17,389 nt of DNA from NCBI GenBank assembly GCA_964425595.1, contig CAYRMW010000051.1:1-17389 (forward strand). Reading direction: 5' to 3'. Source of the DNA: Caccovicinus sp964425595 (GTDB lineage: Bacteria; Bacillota; Clostridia; Lachnospirales; Lachnospiraceae). Shown here one piece after another: positions 7,598 through 13,703 of this stretch. The notes beneath the pieces were generated by a model. That model saw only the letters and a list, made by a program, of their open reading frames with translations, did not search any database and had not been told where the DNA came from. Positions within the stretch are counted from its first letter, which is position 1; each line of letters begins with the position of its first letter. A program made the translations under genes and the position numbers.

Positions 7598-8656
7598 ATG
7601 ACGATCAAAGTAGAGAAACTGGGAGAAACCAGGGAGAAGGAACAGGTCGATCTGTATACGCTGACCAATGAAAACGGCGTCAGCGCGTCCTTTACCAATT
7701 TAGGCGCCATATGGGTATCGATGTTCGTCCCGGACAGAAACGGGGAGATGGCGGACGTACTTCTTGGCTATGACACGCTGGAAAACTGGATGTTGAATCC
7801 GCCCCACTGCGGCGCAGTCATCGGCAGAAACGCGAATCGTATCGCCGGCGCGTCCTTTATGCTGAACGGGACACGGTATATGCTGGGCAAAAATAACGGG
7901 CCGAACAATCTGCACAGCGGACCGGATCTGTACCGCACCCGGGTATGGGAGGTAGAGCTTGAAGAGAGCAGCCTGGGGAGCCGCGTGTCTTTTTCGCTGA
8001 TGAGCCCGGACGGCGATCAGGGATTCCCGGGGAATGCTTCCATTACCGTAACCTATACGCTGACGCCGGACGACGGCGTGTCCGTGACGTACCATATGGT
8101 TTCGGACGCGGATACGGTCGCGAATTTTACGAACCACGCGTATTTTAACCTGCGCGGACATGACAGCGGCTCCGTTCTGGATCACCAGGTATGGATTGAC
8201 GCCGACGGCTTTACGCCGACTGATGAGGAGCTGATCCCCACCGGCGAGGTCGTTCCGGTGAAGGGCACGCCCATGGATTTTACGGTGATGAAGCCGATCG
8301 GCCGGGATATCCATGCGGACGATCCGCGATTGAAGATAGCCGGAGGCTACGACCATAACTGGGCGTTGAACCACCAGCCGGGCGAGCTGGCGCTCAGCGC
8401 CAGGGCTTACGATCCGGTATCGGGGCGTGTCATGGAGGTGTACACCGATCTGCCGGGCATGCAGTTTTATACGGCAAATTCCATCAGCCGGGAACCGGCC
8501 GGCAAAAACGGCACGGTCTACCAGGCTTGGAACGGATACTGCTTTGAGACGCAGTACTTCCCGGACGCGATAAACAAGCCCGGGTTCGCGTCTCCCATAT
8601 TAAAGGCGGGCGAGACGTATTCCACGACGACCGTTTACCGGTTCCTGCACGAATGA
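7598..8656 (+). CDS. galM: Aldose 1-epimerase (galactose mutarotase)
   Basis: A 352-residue mutarotase that interconverts alpha and beta anomers of hexoses, feeding the beta-galactose to alpha-galactose step of the Leloir pathway in the cytoplasm. The family signatures are present in order: GRNANRIAG with Arg81, NNLHSG with His106, NFTNHAYFNL with catalytic acid His180, and CFETQYFPDA with catalytic base Glu317. No secretion signal is visible. The start at 7598 is eight bases after GGAGG (7585-7589); an earlier in-frame ATG at 7583 overlaps that site and is rejected. No other galactose genes (galK, galT, galE) are in the window, so it looks like a housekeeping copy riding behind asd. Confidence 0.93.
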   Translation: MTIKVEKLGETREKEQVDLYTLTNENGVSASFTNLGAIWVSMFVPDRNGEMADVLLGYDTLENWMLNPPHCGAVIGRNANRIAGASFMLNGTRYMLGKNNGPNNLHSGPDLYRTRVWEVELEESSLGSRVSFSLMSPDGDQGFPGNASITVTYTLTPDDGVSVTYHMVSDADTVANFTNHAYFNLRGHDSGSVLDHQVWIDADGFTPTDEELIPTGEVVPVKGTPMDFTVMKPIGRDIHADDPRLKIAGGYDHNWALNHQPGELALSARAYDPVSGRVMEVYTDLPGMQFYTANSISREPAGKNGTVYQAWNGYCFETQYFPDAINKPGFASPILKAGETYSTTTVYRFLHE

Positions 8657-8689
8657 TACCGTCGCGGCAGGCATGAAGTGAGAGATTGC

Positions 8690-10843
8690 ATGGCAAAGTC
8701 ATTATATATTGCGGAAAAGCCCAGCGTGGCCCGGCAGTTTGCGGATGCGCTGAAGGTGAGGGGGCGTCAGGCGGACGGATACATCGAATCGGAAGATACG
8801 GTGATCACCTGGTGCGTGGGGCATCTGGTGACGATGAGTTATCCGGACGCTTACGACCCGGCGCTCAAGCGATGGAGCCTGGATTCCCTGCCTTTCCTTC
8901 CAAAAGAGTTTAAGTATCAGGTGATCGACAGTGTTTCCCGGCAGTTCAGGATCGTTTCCGGCCTTCTGAACCGTCCGGATGTGGAGATCATCTACGTCTG
9001 CACCGACTCCGGACGCGAAGGAGAGTATATCTACCGGCTGGTGGCGCAGATGGCCGGCGTGAAGGAGAAGACCCAGAAGCGGGTGTGGATCGATTCGCAG
9101 ACGGAAGAGGAGATCCTCAGGGGCATCCGCCAGGCAAAGGATCTGTCTGAATACGATAATCTGGGCGCTTCCGCTTACCTGCGGGCAAAGGAAGACTATC
9201 TGATGGGCATCAACTTCTCCCGTGTCCTGACCTTAAAGTACGGACCGGTGCTTTCCGGTTATCTGCATACCCGCTCCACCGTCGTGTCGGTGGGACGGGT
9301 AATGACTTGTGTACTGGGCATGACGGTCCGCCGGGAAAGGGAGATCCGTCAGTTTGTCCGGACCCCCTTCTACCGGGTGATCGCTGCTTTCCGGCTGGAC
9401 GGGTTTACCTTCAGCGGCGAATGGAAGGCCGTCGAGGGTTCCCGCTACTTCCGGACTCCGTTTCTTTATAAGGAGAACGGATTTAAGGAGAAGCAAACGG
9501 CGCAGGAGCTGGTCGATCGTCTGTGTGCCGACCCGCCTCTTTTGGCTGCCGTGATCAAAAAGGAAGGAAAGAAGGAGACCAGGACGCCTCCGCTCCTCTA
9601 CAATCTTGCCGAATTGCAGAACGAATGTTCCAAACGGTTCAAGATCAGTCCGGATGAGACCCTGCGGATCGCGCAGGAATTGTACGAAAAAAAGCTGGTG
9701 ACTTATCCCCGGACGGATGCCCGGGTGCTGTCCGCAGCGGTGGCTAAGGAGATCGGCCGGAATCTGGCCGGACTTAAGAGCTATCCGCCGGTGGCTGCCC
9801 TGGCACAGGAGGTTTTAAGCGCGGGAAACTGGAAGACGATCGCCCGGACCAGGTATGTCAATGACAAACAGATCACCGACCACTACGCGATCATCCCGAC
9901 CGGTCAGGGGCTTGGCGCCCTGCGGAGCCTGAAGCCGCTGTCGGAACAGATCTACCAGCTGATCTGCCGGCGCTTCCTCGGCATTTTCTATCCGCCGGCG
10001 GTATATCAGAAGTATACTCTGGAGCTGGAGCGCATGGGGGAGCACTTCTTCGCGAATTTCCGTTTTTTGCTGGAGCCGGGTTATTTAACGGCCGCGGGCG
10101 GGAGCGCGAAAGAAAAGACGGCCTCCCGGCCTTTGGAAGAGCAGGAAGAAAGGCAGGAGGCCGGGGGGCCGCAGATACAGGCCTCCCAGGAGGGGACAGA
10201 GCAGGAGAACCGGAAAGACGCCGAAGATCCGGCTTTCCAGGCGCTGCTAAAGGCATTGAAAAAGGGCGATATCCTGGAGATTTCCGGTTTTAGCATCAAA
10301 GAAGGGGAGACCTCCCCGCCCAAGCGCTATACATCCGGCTCCATGATCCTGGCGATGGAGAACGCCGGTCAGCTGATCGAGGACGAGGAGCTGCGGGCCC
10401 AGATCAAGGGCAGCGGCATCGGCACCAGCGCCACCAGGGCGGAGATCCTGAAAAAACTCTTCCATATCCAGTACCTGGCGCTGAACCGGAAAACGCAGGT
10501 CATCACCCCCACGCTTTTGGGAGAGCTGATCTTTGAAGTCGTGAATGCGTCCATCCGTCCGCTGTTAAATCCGGAACTGACGGCCAGCTGGGAAAAGGGG
10601 CTGACCTATGTGGCGGAGGGCAGCATTACACCGGATGAGTATATGGAAAAGCTGAACCGCTTTGTCGCCGGCCGTACCGTCGGCGTCAAACAGCTGCACA
10701 ACAGCAGCGCGCTGCGGGCAAACTTTGATTTAGCGGCAGCGTACTATAAGAAAAACAAAACGGACAGAAACAAAACAGACAGAAACAAGGAGAAAAGGAA
10801 ACATGATGAAGCAGGAAGAAATGAAGAATACAGAACTTTTTGA
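8690..10843 (+). CDS. topB: Type IA DNA topoisomerase (topoisomerase III-like)
   Basis: This 717-residue enzyme cuts and passes single DNA strands. The Toprim domain opens with SLYIAEKPSVARQFADAL and continues with IYVCTDSGREGEYIYR at residues 101-116. The nucleophile is Tyr339 with Arg341 in LVTYPRTDARVLS, and GIGTSATRAEILKKLF is the conserved late motif. The usual second Toprim aspartate (TDxDREGE) is glycine here. Residues 466-512 form a charged, Glu/Gln-rich, low-complexity insert. There are no C-terminal CxxC zinc fingers; instead a lysine/arginine-rich tail with KTDRN repeats overlaps the next gene. The start MAKSLYIAEKPS is chosen by homology to the family N-terminus; a GTG at 8678 would add four residues, and the ribosome binding site is weak for both. 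It lies 33 bases after galM. Some type IA enzymes of this sort belong to conjugative elements, but nothing else here points that way. Confidence 0.88.
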   Translation: MAKSLYIAEKPSVARQFADALKVRGRQADGYIESEDTVITWCVGHLVTMSYPDAYDPALKRWSLDSLPFLPKEFKYQVIDSVSRQFRIVSGLLNRPDVEIIYVCTDSGREGEYIYRLVAQMAGVKEKTQKRVWIDSQTEEEILRGIRQAKDLSEYDNLGASAYLRAKEDYLMGINFSRVLTLKYGPVLSGYLHTRSTVVSVGRVMTCVLGMTVRREREIRQFVRTPFYRVIAAFRLDGFTFSGEWKAVEGSRYFRTPFLYKENGFKEKQTAQELVDRLCADPPLLAAVIKKEGKKETRTPPLLYNLAELQNECSKRFKISPDETLRIAQELYEKKLVTYPRTDARVLSAAVAKEIGRNLAGLKSYPPVAALAQEVLSAGNWKTIARTRYVNDKQITDHYAIIPTGQGLGALRSLKPLSEQIYQLICRRFLGIFYPPAVYQKYTLELERMGEHFFANFRFLLEPGYLTAAGGSAKEKTASRPLEEQEERQEAGGPQIQASQEGTEQENRKDAEDPAFQALLKALKKGDILEISGFSIKEGETSPPKRYTSGSMILAMENAGQLIEDEELRAQIKGSGIGTSATRAEILKKLFHIQYLALNRKTQVITPTLLGELIFEVVNASIRPLLNPELTASWEKGLTYVAEGSITPDEYMEKLNRFVAGRTVGVKQLHNSSALRANFDLAAAYYKKNKTDRNKTDRNKEKRKHDEAGRNEEYRTF
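10757..10786 (+). repeat. Two tandem 15-base units inside the topB 3' end
   Basis: The units at 10757-10771 and 10772-10786 differ at one base and together encode repeated KTDRN in the TopB tail. The A-rich sequence runs straight into the AAGGAG site for the next gene, which starts at 10803 inside the topB frame. Confidence 0.75.
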
Positions 10844-11504
10844 TTTGACTCAGACGATCGCGGCGCGGCTCTTCGGCATGTATACCTATCCCTGGGAGGC
10901 GGTTTCACATATCCGGAAATGCATCATTGCCATCGGAAAGCGTCTGCCGGAAGATGAGTATCAGAAGCTGGGACAGCACATCTGGATTCACAAAAGAGCC
11001 CGGATCGCCCGCTCCGTTTTGATGACCGGCCCGGCCATCATCTGCGCTGACGCGGAGGTCCGTCATGGCGCGTTCCTGCGCGGCAACACCATCATCGGCG
11101 AGGGCGCCGTGGTGGGCAATTCCTGCGAGTTAAAAAATGTGATCCTGTTTAATGGCGTCCAGGTTCCCCATTTTAACTATGTAGGCGACTCGATCCTGGG
11201 ATACAAGGCTCACATGGGAGCCGGCGCGGTGACCTCCAATGTAAAATCCGACAAAACGCTGGTCAAGATCCACGCGGCGGACGGCGATATCGAGACCGGG
11301 TTAAAGAAGGTCGGCGCGTTCCTTGGCGACGGCGTGGAAGTCGGATGTCAGACTGTTCTGAATCCCGGTACGGTCGTAGGAAGGAACACGAACATCTATC
11401 CCCTCTCCAGCGTAAGAGGCTGCGTACCGGCGAATTCGATCTATAAAAAGGCCGGCTCCATCGTCGAAAAGGAAGATCGGGACGAGGAGACGGCCGAAGA
11501 ATAA
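10803..11504 (+). CDS. Left-handed beta-helix (hexapeptide repeat) transferase-like protein
   Basis: A 233-residue protein with an N-terminal helical part (1-55) and then hexapeptide repeats of the left-handed beta-helix type from about residue 60 to 220. The stretch VPHFNYVGDSILG..AHMGAGAVTSN (His123) closely resembles the acetyltransferase half of GlmU, where the equivalent His is catalytic. The nucleotidyltransferase half of GlmU is missing, so names such as UDP-GlcNAc pyrophosphorylase would mislead. The likely role is acyl transfer to a sugar nucleotide or amino sugar, but neither acceptor nor partner can be read. The frame overlaps topB by 41 bases, with an AAGGAG at 10787-10792 supporting ATG 10803 (10806 also possible). 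It is probably translationally coupled to topB. Confidence 0.75.
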   Translation: MMKQEEMKNTELFDLTQTIAARLFGMYTYPWEAVSHIRKCIIAIGKRLPEDEYQKLGQHIWIHKRARIARSVLMTGPAIICADAEVRHGAFLRGNTIIGEGAVVGNSCELKNVILFNGVQVPHFNYVGDSILGYKAHMGAGAVTSNVKSDKTLVKIHAADGDIETGLKKVGAFLGDGVEVGCQTVLNPGTVVGRNTNIYPLSSVRGCVPANSIYKKAGSIVEKEDRDEETAEE

Positions 11505-11545
11505 GCGATATCACTGCTGCCGGTGATCCTTACCGGGTGCCGGAG

Positions 11546-12175
11546 TTACCGGGTACCAAAGATCCGGTCGCCGGCATCCCCGAGACCGGGGCAGATGTAG
11601 GCGTCCTTATTCAGGCACCGGTCCAGGTGACCGATGTAGATCTGGACGTCGGGATGGGCCTGCCGCAGCCGGCGCAGGCCTTCGGGCGCGGCGATGATGG
11701 ACATGAACTTGATCCTTTTCCCGCCGTGCTCCTTGATGAAATCGACGGCGGCCACGGCAGAGCCGCCGGTGGCCAGCATCGGGTCGGTGACCACGATCGT
11801 GCGCTCCTCGATGGGAGCGGGAAGCTTGCAGAAGTACTCATGCGGCTCATGGGTGACCTCGTCCCGGTAGAGGCCGATGTGGCCCACCTTCGCGCTGGGC
11901 ACCAGGGCAAGGATGCCGTTTACCATGCCCAGACCGGCACGGAGAATGGGAACGACCGCCAGCTTCCGCCCGGCGATCTTCGGTGTCAGGCAGGTCTCGA
12001 TGGGGGTAGTCACCTCCTCGTCCTGCAGGGGAAGATCACGGAGCGCTTCATAACCCATCAGCATGGCAATCTCCTCCACCAGGGCGCGGAACTCGTTCGT
12101 TCCGGTGTTCCGGTCCCGGAGGATCGATATCTTATGCTGGATCAGCGGATGGTCAAAAATGATTACCTGTTCCAT
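11546..12175 (-). CDS. upp: Uracil phosphoribosyltransferase
   Basis: A 209-residue salvage enzyme that makes UMP from uracil and PRPP in the cytoplasm. The PRPP-binding loop is VVTDPMLATGGSA at residues 128-140, and the uracil-binding end YICPGLGDAGDRIFGT spans 193-208. The N-terminus and total length are standard for bacterial Upp. The start at 12175 follows AAAGGA. The lipoprotein gene ends only 18 bases upstream on the same strand, so the two are likely one transcript from the promoter near 13067-13094. No permease is adjacent. It converges with the beta-helix gene, leaving a 41-base gap without a clear terminator. Confidence 0.96.
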   Translation of the reverse strand: MEQVIIFDHPLIQHKISILRDRNTGTNEFRALVEEIAMLMGYEALRDLPLQDEEVTTPIETCLTPKIAGRKLAVVPILRAGLGMVNGILALVPSAKVGHIGLYRDEVTHEPHEYFCKLPAPIEERTIVVTDPMLATGGSAVAAVDFIKEHGGKRIKFMSIIAAPEGLRRLRQAHPDVQIYIGHLDRCLNKDAYICPGLGDAGDRIFGTR

Positions 12176-12193
12176 AGGATGTCCTTTCCTGGC

Positions 12194-13006
12194 TTATTTT
12201 GTGGACGGCGTATACTTCACCAGAACATAGTCGCCGAGGCTGTGCGGCACGGGGATGGAAAAGTAAATTTCCCCCTCCTGCTCGTAGCTGAAGGTCGACG
12301 GCCAGCTGCTTGCCGCGTCGAAGGGGAAGTCGGCCTCCTCAAACATCTCCGTATAATAATCAATATCGTGCAAGCTTCGCTCCTCCAGGACCGCGCTCAG
12401 GGTATCCGCGCTGATTCCGTCAAACTCCACATCGTCGCTCAGCACATATCCGGCCATCGTATACGGATCTGCGAAATCGCTGAGTCCCAGATCCTCGCAG
12501 GAGCTTAAGTCGATCGTGTTGGTATAGAACTGATTGACCGGGTAGGCGGCACTCTCCTGGCTGGCGTAGCCGGTGTAGAGTACGGTGATCTTTTTCTGGG
12601 TTAGGGCAGGCACTTCGCACTCGATGGATATGGTGCAGCCGCCGGACTCGGCATCCCACGCCGTCAGGATGGAGAGAGCATTATCCTTTAACTGCCGGTT
12701 CACGCTTTCCTGTACAGAGGAATCAGCCATGCCGGAGATGACGGGGTAGGCGATCGAGATCGAATCGCCATCCGTATAGGTGACGATCTCATAAGAGATA
12801 TTCTGTGCGTTCGAATCGGCCGCGGCAGTCGTCCCGTCATCCTGGCTGCTGCTTTCGGCTTCCGTCTCCTCGGCGGCCGAGGTATAAATCGTAGACAGAT
12901 CAATCATGTCCGGCGTCTCCCGGGCAGAACAGGCCACGGCCAGGATCGATCCGGCCAGCACGACGCCGGCCAGCGCGGCGCCGATGATAATCGTGCGGTT
13001 GTTCAT
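12194..13006 (-). CDS. Predicted secreted lipoprotein with DUF4163/DUF3298 (PdaC/RsiV-like) domain
   Basis: A 270-residue protein. Residues 6-25 are hydrophobic and end in LAVAC, so Cys26 is a plausible lipidation site; an uncleaved membrane anchor is possible. Residues 40-70 are a Ser/Thr/Glu/Asp-rich linker. Residues 72-265 resemble the DUF4163/DUF3298 pair found in PdaC and anti-sigma RsiV: SISIAYPVISGMADSSVQESVNRQ at the start, and later the typical Ala-Tyr-Pro-Val turn followed by TNTIDLSSCEDLGLSDF. This module is known outside the membrane, where it binds or modifies cell-wall material; no catalytic deacetylase domain is attached. The start follows AAAGGA. It shares a transcript with upp. 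The domain call is from remembered patterns and is less certain than the export signal. Confidence 0.75.
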   Translation of the reverse strand: MNNRTIIIGAALAGVVLAGSILAVACSARETPDMIDLSTIYTSAAEETEAESSSQDDGTTAAADSNAQNISYEIVTYTDGDSISIAYPVISGMADSSVQESVNRQLKDNALSILTAWDAESGGCTISIECEVPALTQKKITVLYTGYASQESAAYPVNQFYTNTIDLSSCEDLGLSDFADPYTMAGYVLSDDVEFDGISADTLSAVLEERSLHDIDYYTEMFEEADFPFDAASSWPSTFSYEQEGEIYFSIPVPHSLGDYVLVKYTPSTK

Positions 13007-13064
13007 ATTCTATCCTTTCTTTGTCAAATCGTGTATGATCTGTGCATATCACATTGCTCCCTTA

Positions 13065-13094
13065 AAAGTATAGCATACTTTGGGAAAAAAGCAA
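13065..13094 (-). promoter_or_regulatory. Putative promoter of the lipoprotein-upp transcript with an overlapping palindrome
   Basis: On the minus strand TTGCTT (plus 13089-13094) and TATACT (plus 13067-13072) are 16 bases apart. The -10 lies inside a perfect 7-bp palindrome, AAAGTAT/ATACTTT, at 13065-13081 with a three-base centre. The placement would suit a repressor, but nothing identifies one. Confidence 0.4.
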
Positions 13095-13107
13095 TTCGGA
13101 AGAAAAA

Positions 13108-13126
13108 TTAGTTGACACTAACTTTC
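13108..13126 (+). promoter_or_regulatory. DtxR/IdeR-like iron box overlapping the feo -35
   Basis: The 19 bases match the IdeR/DtxR consensus TTAGGTTAGSCTAACCTAA at 12 positions by eye, including the TTAG and CTAAC parts, and contain the inverted repeat TTAGT/ACTAA. The site covers the -35 hexamer, where an iron-loaded repressor would block the polymerase. The repressor gene is not in the window. Confidence 0.4.
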
Positions 13127-13140
13127 AACTGTGTTATTAT
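13112..13140 (+). promoter_or_regulatory. Promoter of the feo operon
   Basis: TTGACA (13112-13117), a 17-base spacer, and TATTAT (13135-13140): a consensus -35 with a five-of-six -10. This is the best protein-gene promoter in the window and sits 50 bases before the first ribosome binding site. Such a strong core promoter normally needs repression when iron is plentiful. Confidence 0.75.
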
Positions 13141-13156
13141 TTGCACAAAGATGAGG

Positions 13157-13175
13157 TTATATAAAGCTAACTAAT
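13157..13175 (+). promoter_or_regulatory. Second DtxR/IdeR-like box in the feo leader
   Basis: These bases again match the 19-base iron-box consensus at 12 positions by eye, chiefly the GCTAAC half. The site is between the -10 and the ribosome binding site. It is a weaker palindrome than the first box. Confidence 0.3.
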
Positions 13176-13193
13176 ATGGGAAAGGAGCGGTTC

Positions 13194-13406
13194 ATGATGC
13201 CTTTGACAATGGCGAAAACCGGGGAAGCTAATCTGATCAAGCGGATTGGCGGCAAGGAAGAGGTTCGCAGATTCCTGGAAAGCCTGGGCTTCGTAACAGG
13301 CGGAGAGGTGACTGTGATTTCTGAAAACGGTGGCAATGTGATCGTTAATGTGAAAGAATCACGGGTAGCGATCAGCTGTGAGATGGCGAACAAAATTTAC
13401 GTATAG
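13194..13406 (+). CDS. feoA: Ferrous iron transport protein A (first copy)
   Basis: A 70-residue cytoplasmic SH3-like protein of the FeoA family, which assists FeoB in Fe(II) uptake. The FeoA pattern is visible: GGKEEVRRFLESLGFVTGGEVTVISENGGNVIVNVKESRVAISCEMANKIYV, i.e. a helix followed by the short beta-barrel and the final 'A-I-S-x-x-x-A-x-x-I-x-V' strand. AAAGGAG at 13181-13187 supports ATG 13194 (or 13197); an in-frame ATG at 13176 lies upstream of that site and is rejected. The stop is 14 bases before the second feoA, so the genes are co-transcribed. Confidence 0.92.
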   Translation: MMPLTMAKTGEANLIKRIGGKEEVRRFLESLGFVTGGEVTVISENGGNVIVNVKESRVAISCEMANKIYV

Positions 13407-13420
13407 AAGGAGACTTTATC

Positions 13421-13642
13421 ATGGAGACATTGCGCGATGTAAGCTGCGGAAGTACCGTGAAGGTGGTTAAGCTGCACGGCGAGGGGGCTGTGCGGCGCCG
13501 GATCATGGACATGGGGATCACCAAAGGTACGGAAATATATGTCAGGAAGGTGGCGCCCCTTGGCGATCCGGTAGAGGTTACCGTGAGAGGCTATGAGCTT
13601 TCCCTTCGTAAGGAAGACGCCCGGATGATCGAAGTGCAGTAG
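13421..13642 (+). CDS. feoA: Ferrous iron transport protein A (second copy)
   Basis: A 73-residue FeoA-family protein: GEGAVRRRIMDMGITKGTEIYVRKVAPLGDPVEVTVRGYELSLRKEDARMIEV is the classic FeoA core, closer to the canonical form (MGITKGTEI, APLGDP) than the first copy. It follows an AGAAGGAG site. The two copies are clearly different sequences and not a recent duplication, which suggests separate roles in regulating FeoB. feoB starts 61 bases downstream. Confidence 0.95.
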   Translation: METLRDVSCGSTVKVVKLHGEGAVRRRIMDMGITKGTEIYVRKVAPLGDPVEVTVRGYELSLRKEDARMIEVQ

Positions 13643-13703
13643 GAAAGGTCATCTTGCGGACCGAATGGATGGTTCGGGAAAGTAAAATCAGGAGGATAAG
13701 AAA

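Noticed and set aside
11536..11557. Hairpin GGTGCC/GGTACC between the convergent beta-helix gene and upp, considered as a terminator
   Set aside because: The stem is interrupted, overlaps the upp stop codon and has no T-run on either strand. The sequence also contains a direct repeat of TTACCGGGT, which explains part of the symmetry.
11537..12508. 323-residue plus-strand frame across upp and the lipoprotein end
   Set aside because: It crosses two genes on the other strand, one of which (upp) is unmistakable.
13661..13677. CCGAA/TTCGG hairpin in the gap before feoB, considered as an attenuator or riboswitch part
   Set aside because: Only five pairs, no T-run and no known riboswitch core in a 61-base gap.
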